Below, in pieces: positions 1 through 8,268 of a stretch of DNA of 13,891 bases. Every line of letters begins with the position of its first letter. Position 1 is the first letter of the stretch. The stretch comes from Funneliformis mosseae (lineage: Eukaryota > Glomeromycota > Glomeromycetes > Glomerales > Glomeraceae), in contig CAJVPP010002674.1 in the NCBI GenBank assembly GCA_910592005.1, positions 1-13,891 of the forward strand, read 5' to 3'. A program made the position numbers and the translations under genes. The notes under the pieces are model-generated. The model saw nothing but the letters and a program-made list of their open reading frames with translations, had not been told where the DNA came from and made no database searches.

Positions 1-24
1 TCGCGGATTTTGCATGAGTGGCAT

Positions 25-203
25 TTCGTTAGACTTTTATATAAAATATGCTTTTTAGTAAGCTAACCTGCATTGAATCCATTCTTGATTAAGGAAAAGT
101 TGGGACAAAAACCTCGTTAGACTTATTTCATTATTTTCGTTAGACTTAAGTAGTAAATATACAATTTAAAGAGCTAACTCGCGCAGAATCAATTCCTGAT
201 ATA
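25..203. repeat. Two imperfect copies of a ~70-bp repeat
   Basis: A unit opening with TTCGTTAGACTT and running on to a GAATC(C/A)ATTC(T/C)TGAT end appears at about 25-90 and again, more diverged, at about 134-200. A third isolated CGTTAGACTT core lies at about 114-123. Both long copies carry AGCTAAC near the middle. The second copy runs directly into the 104-107 bp tandem array. This is probably part of a dispersed non-coding repeat or transposon end; I do not recognise the family. Confidence 0.55.
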
Positions 204-513
204 ATATCGAAATTAAGATTCTAGAGCTGTTAGAAGGTTTTCTAATATAATAAAAAAATTGATATGTTTTCTGAGGTTGGAAAACCCACACAGAATTAAG
301 AAATATAATATCGAAATTAAGATTCTAGAGCCGTTAGAAGCTTTTCTAAAATAATGAAAAAAAAACGATATGCTTTCTGAAGTTGAAAAAGCCACACAGA
401 ATTAAGAAAATATAATATCGAAATTAAGATTCTAGAGCCGTTAGAAGCTTTTCTAATATAATAAAAATAATCAATATTGTTTTTAACGTTCTGTGACCCA
501 CACACACAATATT
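200..513. repeat. Three tandem copies of a 104-107 bp unit
   Basis: The unit begins TATAATATCGAAATTAAGAT and restarts at 200, 304 and 411, giving periods of 104 and 107 bp. Each copy continues with CTAGAG-C-GTTAGAAG, a TTTTCTAA stretch, an A-run and a CCACACA end. Copies one and two are close. The third matches well to about 465 and then diverges, while still ending in CCCACACACA. Open frames on the minus strand here repeat the same residues because they translate the repeat, and the unequal unit lengths break the frame between copies, so I do not call a gene. Confidence 0.85.
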
Positions 514-564
514 TCAGTGGGGGGTCAGACATTCTGTCCTCAAACCCCCACTTTCACATTGTGT
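504..564. repeat. Interrupted inverted repeat with G-run and C-run arms
   Basis: The outer arms ACACAAT (504-510) and ATTGTGT (558-564) are exact reverse complements. The inner arms AGTGGGGG (516-523) and CCCCCACT (545-552) are too, with a 21-nt loop and 5-nt mismatched spacers between inner and outer arms. Such a G/C stem stands out strongly in this AT-rich DNA. It directly abuts the tandem array, so it may be a transposon end or a structured terminus of the same repeat family. No function can be assigned. Confidence 0.7.
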
Positions 565-1740
565 TAACCTTAAAGTATAAGTATAAAATTAGTTATAAAT
601 ATTATAAAAAAATCATATTATTTTAATATCTAATTATTATAAAAAGATTTATTAGATTTATTATATTAAGATATATCTAATAATAATATTTTTAATTTTT
701 TAAATTAGTAATAATTAATAAATATTAATTTTTTAATTTTAATTTTTTAAAATAACTTGTTATTTAATGATTACAAAAAAAAAATTAGTTTATTAAATTT
801 ATCTTATTAAGGTCTATTACATGATTATATTTTTATATTTCTGAGATCAATAGATAGCAAAATATATAAGTTTAAACTTTTAATTTTTTCATAATAATTT
901 ATTATATATTTATCTTTAAAATATCACTAATTAATTACATTTTTTTTAAATTTTTACTTAGAAAATATTATAAATATATTATAAAAATATTAATTTAAAA
1001 TAAGTTATTTTAAAAATATTATAAATAATTTTAATCATTTATAATAAAATTCTAGCAAATTTGCTTGCAATATATTTAAAATACTAAAGATCTATTAAAT
1101 AAGATTAATAAAATATATAAATTTTAAATTCTAACCTTTTTTTATAATAATTTATTATATATTTATATTAAAATGTTATAAATTATTAAATAATAATTTT
1201 AAAAATTACAGATAAATTTCTAAGTTAAAACCAATAAAGAAATAAATTTTAATAGATAATTTAAATTTGATATTATTATTATTAACAATTTTAATAATTT
1301 TTATATTATTATTAAATATGTTAAAATTTTATTAATATTATAAACTTTATTAAAATTATTAATAATAATAATATTATTTATAATTATAAATAAAGATTTT
1401 ATTTATTATTATAAATAAAGATTTTATTTATTATTATTTTATATTTATAATTTTAATAATTATATAAAATTTTATAATATTAATTAATTAATTAAATATA
1501 TATATAAATAAATAAAAATATTAAAAATTCTTATTATTAAATAATAATTTTTTTTTTTAAAAAAAAAACTGTATTTATCTATTATTCTAAATTATTTATA
1601 AGAATTATATTATACAAGTTTTTGATTTAATATATTAAATATTGAAATATTAATATTTTATATATGAATACTTACTTTAATTTGCTTTTTAGATTAATAA
1701 TCTAGCAAATATTAATTTTAATACAACTTTTATAATCTAA
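565..1740. other. AT-rich desert with short internal repeats, no gene seen
   Basis: This stretch is nearly all A and T, with stops in every frame and no convincing splice or coding pattern. It holds a diverged direct repeat of about 65 bp (859-924 and 1110-1175, sharing the core ATAATAATTTATTATATATT). It also holds an exact 25-bp tandem duplication at 1386-1410 and 1411-1435, whose unit contains AATAAAGATTTTATT. The last part lies just downstream of the VPS25 stop and will include its 3' untranslated region, but I see no clear polyadenylation signal on the minus strand. Confidence 0.7.
1386..1435. repeat. 25-bp tandem duplication
   Basis: A 25-bp unit starting ATAAATAAAGATTTTATTTA occurs twice head to tail at 1386 and 1411. 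The unit is itself partly palindromic around AAGATTTT. It lies in non-coding AT-rich DNA and probably arose by replication slippage. Confidence 0.75.
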
Positions 1741-2365
1741 CTATCCATTAATTCCAAAAAATTTGATACCTATATCATCAGCACTAGTACCTTGAAATGT
1801 CTGTGCTACACCTTTTTTCACTAATATATCCAATGATTTCATTAAAATTATCTGATCCAACTTATGAAATTCTTTATATATTAAATAAAAAAGAAAGAGT
1901 CTTTGTTAAGAAATTAAATATCAATCAAAAAAAAAAAAAAAAGATTTTCGTTTATATTTACCCAAGCCTTCAGTAGTATCCCCATGTGCAATTTCATATA
2001 CTGTTAATATAGAATTCGTCATTCCAGCTTCAAATACCTGTTAATTAAAAATAATAAATTCGATTTATTAAAAATTATTTGAGAATTAAAAATAAAACTT
2101 AATATATTATAATAATATAAACCCAATTATTAATTAAGGTTGCCCATTCTTCTGGTTTTCTCCAATAAATAATTGCGGTAGTTTTTTTAGGTGGTGAATC
2201 CCATTCTGCCATTCCTAGATTAAAAAAAAATTATGTATTTAAATAATGATCTAAAGAAAAAATAAAATAAAAATAAAATTTAAATTTAAATCAAACCTTG
2301 TTTAACCATTTCGTCAATTATCATTTTTAATGTATCAAGCTTTAATCTTCCTATTAAAATGCGAA

Positions 2366-2396
<31 letters not shown>

Positions 2397-2716
2397 AAAA
2401 TTAATCCAAAAAAAAAGAAAAAGAAAAATCGACAATTTAAAATACTAACGATTAATTCCTTTATTATAAAACAATTCACTATTTAATGCTTCGGATAATT
2501 CAAGACGATATAATTTGTGATGTCTATAATATGATAAAATTATTTCTGACCAAAGCGCAACTTGATTTTGCCATGTTGTTTGAGTTGGTTGAAATCTATA
2601 TATTACAAATTTGAAAGAAATATTATTTATTTATTCTGATAAACTTTTTACGAGTAAACTTACGTATAAAACGGTGGAAAGTCATGTATAGAAGGAAAAG
2701 CAAAAGAATTCGACAT
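1741..2716 (-). CDS. VPS25: VPS25, ESCRT-II complex subunit (6 exons, 183 aa)
   Basis: Vps25 is the two-copy subunit of ESCRT-II, which links ESCRT-I to ESCRT-III (through Vps20/CHMP6) when ubiquitinated membrane cargo is sorted into multivesicular bodies. Minus-strand exons are 2716-2664, 2595-2450, 2350-2297, 2214-2123, 2037-1962 and 1871-1741, 552 nt including the TAG. All five introns (68, 99, 82, 85, 90 nt) are GT-AG and keep the frame. The protein has the family's N-terminal PPFYTFQP motif (residues 14-21), with which Vps25 binds Vps22 and Vps36. A first winged helix carries the AEW motif and WRKPEEWA. A second carries TVYEI, GD-TTEG and EFHKLD, then a GIKFF end. Human VPS25 is 176 aa and ends at the equivalent GVKFF; this one has four more residues. 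The start is the first ATG before the PPF motif. It is divergent from the membrane-protein gene at 3425. An (AT)14 microsatellite lies in the second intron. Confidence 0.95.
2366..2393. repeat. (AT)14 microsatellite in a VPS25 intron
   Basis: Twenty-eight bases of strictly alternating A and T lie inside the 99-nt second intron of VPS25 (2351-2449). The tract sits close to the 3' end of the intron on the coding strand and makes up over a quarter of its length. It is likely to vary in length between isolates. Confidence 0.9.
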
Positions 2717-3160
2717 TATATTGAAATACACAGTTTTTCTTTAAACGAAATTAAAGAAATCAACAAAGTGACAAAAAATTGCAGGGGTTCAAAAGATATA
2801 ACTTGTCATGTGATAGACGAATTTTATTTAACCCCAGAAAAAATTATTTCTGTGTTCTTTAAAATCTTTTATTGTGTTAGAAAATGAACCTTTATTCATA
2901 ATATAAATCAAATAACAGGTCAAGAAAGCATCTATACTAATATGGCTAAAAAAAAAGATCAATAAATAATTTTGTTATCATTGTAGCATCGAGATTTTAT
3001 TTACTTGGGGCTCGGCTCCATTAATCCCAATATTGAAAGCTTGATTTACTACATGTATTGATCCACGACAACTTACTGGCGTAGCATATAATTATAAAGT
3101 ATCCGGTTATTAAAGAAGCCACATGGTCAACTAATATTCTTTAGAATCTTAATAATAAAT

Positions 3161-3185
3161 GCTGAGCGAAACCATTTTGCTCAGC
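3161..3185. repeat. 7-bp perfect hairpin GCTGAGC/GCTCAGC
   Basis: The arms GCTGAGC (3161-3167) and GCTCAGC (3179-3185) are exact reverse complements around an 11-nt loop. Five of seven pairs are G-C, which is unusual in this AT-rich window. It sits in the divergent promoter one base before the ACGCGT box. It could be a protein-binding dyad or an RNA hairpin in a 5' leader; the sequence does not decide. Confidence 0.6.
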
Positions 3186-3186
3186 C

Positions 3187-3192
3187 ACGCGT
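3187..3192. promoter_or_regulatory. ACGCGT box (MCB-like)
   Basis: ACGCGT is the MluI cell-cycle box bound by MBF-type (Mbp1/Swi6) factors in yeasts. It lies about 235 bp upstream of the membrane-protein start and about 470 bp upstream of the VPS25 start. A single six-base match in 14 kb is weak evidence, though CpG-rich words are rare here. Treat it as a candidate only. Confidence 0.25.
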
Positions 3193-3424
3193 CAGTCGAA
3201 AAAAGTTAACGTACGGATCATAAGAAATCGAATATTGCCGTTTATAAGAGCTTTTTATTATGTTATGATACGTTTTCTCATCCACTTCAAGATAAAATAA
3301 TTTACCAAGATAACATAAAAATTCATTGTTTTTAATTTTATTTGGAAGGAGTAAATTATTTCTCTTGTTCCCTCCATAAAATTTAATTTAAAACCACTGT
3401 TATTTATTTATTACATAGACAAAT

Positions 3425-4492
3425 ATGGTTCAAAGGTGTTGTTGCTTGTAAGTCATCAGTTATGAATTTATGTACCTTCTTTTTTTCTTTTTAATTCTTA
3501 TGATTGAATTCTTAATTTTTCAGCATCAAACTTCGTACTGGGGCAATCCTTATTTCACTTCTTGTTCTAGTAAGTAGTTATAATCTGTTATCGTTTATAT
3601 TTATACAAATAAATCAATCGTTCCAATTTAGGCTCAAAGTTTTGCCGGAGCATATGTCGCATTTTCTTTTGTTGATGGTAGGTGCTTCCTTGATTTCAAT
3701 TTGGCAACGTGACGAGTATTATGATTTCTAAATCTTGTGTATTTAGCGGCTACGAAATTTTCGAGAGTACTTGGATATTTTCATGGTGTTTGGAATATTA
3801 TTAGAGGGGTGATAGCTCTCGGAGGACTTTTTGGTGCCATTACGGTAAACGAAAAACTTTTAACCTAAATTTCTTTCATTCTTGAAAATTTAAAAATTAA
3901 AAAATTTATTTTCACGTTCTTATAGCAAAATCAAAAATTGATTAAATATTTCGCAGTTATTGTTAGCGCCAGCGCAATGTTTTATTTGGTTTTTGGAATA
4001 TCAATTTCGATAATTAGTATCAAAAATAAAGATACACTTGTGGATATGTGTGTGCAAAAATTTAATGAACAAGCACAAGAAGGAAATTATTGGAGTCCAG
4101 TTAGTCATTGGATGAAGCCATATGAAAAACGACAAGAAGCATCGGCAAATTCTACTGATAATGCAAATTTTACTAATGATGTAATTCCTCAAAATACTCA
4201 ATCGGAACGAGAATTATGTCAACAAGGTGTAAAGTTTTACATTGGATTTGCTATTACATATACCATTCTCGGTTTCTTACTTATGGTAAGTTTTATATTC
4301 CTTTTTCTTTTTTTTCTTATTTTTTCTATCTTATCCTGTTAATACACCTTTTTTTTATAGTTTTATTTTGCATCAGTGCTTAAGGATTTCGGTAATGAAC
4401 TTAAAAAAGCAGATATGCTTAATTATATAAAAGAGGATGAAAGAAACGTTATTCCAAAACCACCACCAAGAGGAATTTCTTCTGATAATTAG
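3425..4492 (+). CDS. Four-helix transmembrane protein with N-terminal cysteine cluster (6 exons, 234 aa), function unknown
   Basis: I do not recognise a named family. Exons are 3425-3447, 3524-3569, 3632-3677, 3747-3844, 3926-4285 and 4361-4492. The introns (76, 62, 69, 81, 75 nt) are GT-AG and keep the frame. The protein opens MVQRCCCFIKLRTGA; adjacent cysteines next to a membrane helix are typical palmitoylation sites. Hydrophobic segments lie at about residues 12-34, 50-70, 79-101 and 175-198. The loop between helices 3 and 4 is long (about 102-174), hydrophilic and bounded by two cysteines. It holds NST and NFT sequons, which fits a lumenal or extracellular loop with both ends in the cytosol. 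The short tail has a lysine- and glutamate-rich stretch and KPPPRG. The CCC-x-LRTG opening recalls LAPTM4-like lysosomal proteins and similar fungal four-helix proteins, but the resemblance is too slight to name it. END3 follows 296 bp downstream on the same strand. Confidence 0.88.
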
Positions 4493-4788
4493 TTATTAAA
4501 TTTAACAAATAGAGTTATTTACATTAAATGTAACAGTTGCATAAAAAAAAAAAAATTATTATAGAATTAAATAGAACTTCTAATCCAGTGAATTGGAAAA
4601 TCATCTTCGTGTAACCCATTTAGATATATTTTGATATATTTATTAATAATATTTATGTAAGTGACTACATCAATAAAAGAATTGAAGAATTGTGTAATAA
4701 TAAATATGAATACTTGGGTTTCTTTCTCCAACGCTTTATATTTTCCCTTTATCTTACTAATAATTTACAGTTTACTTACTTAAACAAG

Positions 4789-6627
4789 ATGAGTATTATT
4801 AGTGACGCGGAGAAGCAGCAATATTTTCAAGTATTTTCTTCCCTCGGACCCATAAATGGCTACCTTTCTGGTATGTCAAGTCTACATGGTCGAATTTTTC
4901 TGAAAAACAAAACTTTTAATCTTAAATTTTAATCCAGGTAACCAAGCCAGGAATTGGCTCATGAACTCAAATTTACCTGTACAATGGCTCGAAAGGATAT
5001 GGCAAGTTTTTTTTATTTATATTACTTTTTAAAAGAAATTTATTTCTTTTAATGAGTTAATAAAAAAAAAAAAATCTTTTTTTTTCCTTAAAACTTAAAG
5101 GGATCTTTGTGATATTGACAAAGATGGACAACTTGACTTTGATGAATTTTCAGTCACATATAGACTAGTCAATGATCTATTGGCTCAAATATATCCGGAT
5201 GTCCCTCTATCATTACCTCCTCATTTAATTCCACCAAGTAAGGCTCATCTCTTTGGGGGAGGTGGCACCGGATTCCACGGAGGCTCAACATTAGGCATTA
5301 GTCCCAGGATGATTCCTCAAACAATTAGTTCCATCCCACAATCAATTAGTCCAATTCCATTATCGATCAATCAAATTTCTCAGTCAAATAGTCCTTTACT
5401 TTCTAATATGATGCCTTCATATTCACAATCACAACAATTACCGCAGGTACCTCCTCCGCCTCCCTCGCTGTATCATCAAGTATGACCAATTCTTAGTCTG
5501 AATGTTGCATAAACATCTGGATATGTTTATTAAGAATAAAAATTTTTTTTTTTTGATAGTCTTCAAGTAGTAGTTATGGTGGCTTTCCGACAGCACCGTT
5601 ATCAGATGATTTTGACTGGTATATGCCTCCTGCAGATAAGTTCAATTATGAAAATGAATATTCTAAGCATGTTGGGGCCCATGGCTATGTTCGATGTTAG
5701 TTATCAATTTATTTATTTATTTATTTTTTGTTATTGAAATTCAAGCAAATTTTTTCATTTTGATTTACATAAAAATCAATTTTAATTGTTTAGTTGCGAA
5801 TTTCGATGAACTTTATCAACGACTTGGAATACCGAGAGAAGAGTGTATAGCGGCATGGTTTTGAATCCTTATTAATTTTATTTGTTATGATATGTTTTCT
5901 TAAATGTGTATGACTTTAACTTTATGATAAATATTTAGGAATCAAGTCGATGTTAACTTTGAACAACAACTTGGAAAAGATCAGTGTCTCGTTTTCCTTC
6001 ACATATTAAATCAGCGAAGTAAGGGGAAGCGTATACCTGATAGTTTACCTAGCGCGTTAAAAACATCATTAGTAAGAGGAAAATTGAATTATAATTATAA
6101 TGAGACTCTTGATCCTTCATGGAAGTCAAAGACATCAGAAGGTACTAGCATTTCAACTAGGTCAAGTTATGGACAATCTCATTCTGGTGGTATGCGAAAA
6201 TTTTCATTTTATGATGATTTCTTATATATAAACCTTGAATTTAACGGATTATGATTTTAAACTAGGCAAATGGGAAGAAGAACAACTGGAGAAGGAATTA
6301 GCTAAACTAAATGAAAATTTAAAGAAAGCGGAAGATGCTGCATTAAATTCGTATACAAGTGCTTTACAAATATCATCTGGTGGAGGTCAAACATCGGAAT
6401 TTAAACAACTTTATGAATATAAGCAAAAGCAGCTTGCAGAATTAAATGAAAAAGAACATTTAAATAGAACTTTAGAAGAATATATTCGAAAGGAACGCCT
6501 TTCTGTACGTGAATTACAAGATAACATTCAATCTTTGAAACTTCATGTAAAAACTTTGGAAAATACTTTGGAAACTAATCAATCAGAATATAGAAGGCTT
6601 CAGCAAGATGTAAATCTTGGACGATGA
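4789..6627 (+). CDS. END3: END3, EH-domain endocytic adaptor of the Pan1-Sla1-End3 complex (7 exons, 445 aa)
   Basis: In yeast End3 joins Pan1 and Sla1 at actin patches and is needed for internalisation in endocytosis and for cortical actin organisation. Exons are 4789-4870, 4938-5001, 5101-5479, 5560-5695, 5794-5857, 5939-6189 and 6266-6627; 1338 nt including TGA, all junctions in frame. The first EH domain (about 8-90) has [14 protein letters not shown] and [18 protein letters not shown]. Its EF-hand loop D53-D55-D57-Q59-D61-E64 looks able to bind calcium. A Pro/Gln/Ser/Gly-rich linker (about 91-190) contains four 7-residue repeats and PPPPP. The End3-typical DWYM (194-197) opens a second EH-like domain, ending in a P-SLP-SAL segment. 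The C-terminus (about 327-445) is a Glu/Lys/Leu-rich coiled coil. Yeast End3 is 349 aa, so this one is longer, mainly in the linker. The second intron is GC-AG. Order of domains plus DWYM separates it from Pan1, Ede1 and Eps15. Confidence 0.93.
5002..5100 (+). other. GC-AG intron in END3
   Basis: This 99-nt intron begins GCAAGT and ends AAAG. Splicing there gives TG|G, the tryptophan of the EH signature IWDLCDID, and keeps the frame. The nearest GT (GGCAA|GTTTT) would insert residues and shift the frame to an early stop. The donor follows the usual GC-AG pattern, in which the rest of the donor (CAAGT) matches the consensus well. Confidence 0.88.
5315..5398 (+). repeat. 21-bp minisatellite in the END3 linker (4 units)
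   Basis: Four in-frame 21-nt units starting at 5315, 5336, 5357 and 5378 encode [21 protein letters not shown] and SQSNSPL (residues 121-148). They have diverged in DNA but keep the 7-residue period. The length of this disordered linker may vary between strains. Confidence 0.75.
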
Positions 6628-6826
6628 TATTTTAACTAATTTATTTGTTATAATTATAAAGAAATTTTTTTGGATTTTGAGTATTTATACAGATGGAAAA
6701 CTTATAATTGAGCACGTGCCTATTTTTTTTTTATTTTTTTTTTTCAAAGGTTCATCATACAAACGTACCATATTAAAAATAAAATTGAATTAAGAAAATT
6801 ATCTGATAACAACTTTCATGCTTTGA
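6628..6826. other. Convergent 3' region between END3 and the antisense exon
   Basis: This is the shared 3' region of END3 (+) and the small minus-strand exon that ends at 6827. It has a long T-rich run (about 6720-6746) and an ATTAAAAATAAAATTG stretch near 6773-6788 that could act as a plus-strand polyadenylation signal. An isolated GCACGTGC palindrome lies at about 6713-6720. No coding sequence is seen. Confidence 0.4.
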
Positions 6827-7051
6827 TCAAATGTAAAGTTCCAAAGATATATTTTGAGGTTTTCTATTATATAATTCTCCTGCGAAAGTAATTTTTTGAT
6901 CAATTACAATAAAAGAAGCAACATCATGATCTTTTTCACAAAACTGACCTTCCGCTCTTAGATTAGTCTGCTCTAAATCATTGAAACACGTGTTTGGTAA
7001 AAGTAACTGAATATCCAAATCAAGAAACAATAATAAACCTAATTCGGAAAT
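6827..7051 (-). CDS. Small Sm-like (Gemin7-like?) protein, terminal exon; start uncertain
   Basis: This is a 74-codon open stretch with no methionine, preceded by a good acceptor (AAATAACAG at 7060-7052), so it reads as a last exon. The C-terminal half resembles Gemin7, an Sm-fold member of the SMN complex that helps load Sm rings on snRNAs. It has LRAEGQF-x3-DHDVASFIV, against Gemin7's A-x-HF-x3-DLDVANF-x-V, and later an R-x4-IS end with the same spacing. The Gemin7 L-x-TP-x-G turn is missing. Gemin7 of vertebrates is about 130 aa, so an N-terminal exon should exist. One possible first exon is ATGTTGAAT (7129-7121) with a GTTTTT donor and an intron of about 69 nt, joining in frame. Its ATG would overlap the EFM5 start on the other strand within the same CATG, which is suspicious. 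It could instead be a gene remnant. The family match is from memory and tentative. Confidence 0.4.
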   Translation of the reverse strand: MSELGLLLFLDLDIQLLLPNTCFNDLEQTNLRAEGQFCEKDHDVASFIVIDQKITFAGELYNRKPQNISLELYI

Positions 7052-7127
7052 CTGTTATTTACAAGTTACACATAAAAATCCTATGAAATTCATTTCATCT
7101 AAAAAAACTTAAAAAAAAACATTCAAC

Positions 7128-8268
7128 ATGACTGAAGAAAAGAATGATGATAAATTAGAGTATTATTTTATTTTTGTTAACTTTTTATAATACATACATA
7201 CATATATATATATATAAAACTAATTTAATAATTTAAATTAGATTATCGGAACACGCAATATCAGCATTAAACGAATTTCTTTCAGAGCAACAAGAACAAC
7301 AGATAAAATTCGAACAATTAAAGGCTAAATCTTTATCTTGTATACAAAACTATTTAGAATCCAATTCACAAGATTCGAAACAAGACAACAAAGATGATGA
7401 TAATAATACGGAAATTAATATAGATTTTTTTAAAGAAGATTGGCAGGTATGATGTTTTATTGTTATAAGTTATCAAGTGAACATCCAAGTTGATAGATTA
7501 TTTCTTGTTAATTTGAATAAAGCTGAGTCAATTTTGGGTAAGTCGATTATTTTTGTTTTTTTTTTAAAAAAAATAAAAATGGATTTGACCATTAAAAGAT
7601 TTTATTTCAACTTAATTAGTACGATGAAGTGACATCAAACTTTTTAGCTCAAGAAGTTCTAACTAATACCAACCCAGACAGTCGGATAGCATGTATCAGC
7701 ACACCAACAGCATTCGTCAAACTAAAAGTACGTTCTTATATCTTTAAATTTTTCTCCTTATATATATATATATTAATTGCATTATATTTAAATAGTCAAT
7801 AAAACCAACCCCAAAACAAACAATCTGTCTCTTTGAATTTGATACAAGATTTGATGTGTATGGAACGGATTTTTATACATACGATTATAAAAACCCTACT
7901 AACTTTCGTAATTCCCAAGAATTAAGAAATTCCTTTGATTTTATATTAGTTGATCCTCCGTTTTTAAGTGAGGACTGTTGTACTAAATCCATGATAACGG
8001 TTAGATGGCTTGAGAAAAGAGGAAATTGTAAAATTTTACTTTGCACAGGTAACGATATCATTCAAATTTTTTCGTTTAATAAAAAATTAAAATTAGTCTA
8101 AAATATAATCATCTCTTTTTAGGAGCTGTAATGCGCGACCTCATTTATAGATTAATCAAAGCAAAAATGTCAACTTTCATACCACAGCATAAAGGTGGTT
8201 TGGCAAATGACTTTCGCTGTTACTCAAATTATGAAAGCCAAAATATTAAATGGGTAAAAGATGAATGA
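7128..8268 (+). CDS. EFM5: EFM5, eEF1A lysine N-methyltransferase (6 exons, 252 aa)
   Basis: Efm5 (human EEF1AKMT1/N6AMT2) uses S-adenosylmethionine to methylate a lysine of translation elongation factor 1A (Lys79 in yeast and human). Exons are 7128-7159, 7242-7446, 7523-7537, 7620-7727, 7796-8048 and 8123-8268, 759 nt including TGA. The introns (82, 76, 82, 68, 74 nt) are GT-AG and in frame. Family marks in order: LSEHAISALNEF near the N-terminus, EDWQ then LSQFW (80-84, the latter coded by a 15-nt microexon), RIACISTP (the nucleotide-binding strand), EFDTRF (134-139), and DPPF (173-176). The DPPF is the N6-MTase-type [DN]PP[YF] motif. KILLCTG and ANDFRCYSNY follow near the C-terminus. Length fits the family (yeast 248, human 214). 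An acidic stretch of Asp/Asn/Lys (about 64-72) is an insertion relative to the human protein. The start is the only ATG in reach of the conserved LSEHA block. Confidence 0.95.
7523..7537 (+). other. 15-nt microexon of EFM5
   Basis: CTGAGTCAATTTTGG codes LSQFW, residues that are nearly invariant in the Efm5/N6AMT2 family directly after the (E/D)-x-WQ segment. It is flanked by ...AATAAAG and GTAAGT, so both splice sites are sound. Introns of 76 and 82 nt lie on either side. Skipping it would keep the frame but delete a conserved motif. Confidence 0.93.

Larger units (their letters stand above)
2717..3424. promoter_or_regulatory. Divergent promoter region between VPS25 and the membrane-protein gene
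   Basis: About 700 bp separate the two divergent start codons, so promoters and 5' leaders of both genes should lie here. The middle, about 2990-3250, is clearly richer in G and C than the other spacers. It contains a hairpin at 3161-3185 followed at once by an ACGCGT palindrome. An open frame of 67 codons at 2684-2887 (+) starts inside antisense VPS25 exon 1 and shows no family features, so I do not call it. No RNA gene was recognised. Confidence 0.55.

Noticed and set aside
213..532. Two minus-strand open frames of 60-71 codons sharing RKASNGSRILISILYF-like residues
   Set aside because: They translate the tandem 104-107 bp repeat, and the shared residues come from the repeated DNA. Unit lengths are not a constant multiple of three, so no single protein spans the array.
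565..1740. Mitochondrial-like or origin-like AT-rich DNA
   Set aside because: High A+T alone proves nothing, and the adjoining genes are nuclear with spliceosomal introns.
2684..2887. Plus-strand open frame of 67 codons
   Set aside because: It begins antisense to VPS25 exon 1 and continues through its promoter; no family features and no splice context.
2940..3120. Possible tRNA or other RNA gene in the GC-richer spacer
   Set aside because: Short G/C words are present, but I could not build an acceptor stem or a T-arm of the right form.
4001..4201. Minus-strand open frame of 66 codons
   Set aside because: Lies fully opposite the long fifth exon of the membrane-protein gene, which has strong coding evidence.
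4690..4788. Upstream extension of the END3 reading frame
   Set aside because: The open frame continues upstream only through a non-ATG start; the ATG at 4789 gives the normal EH-domain N-terminus, and nothing conserved precedes it.
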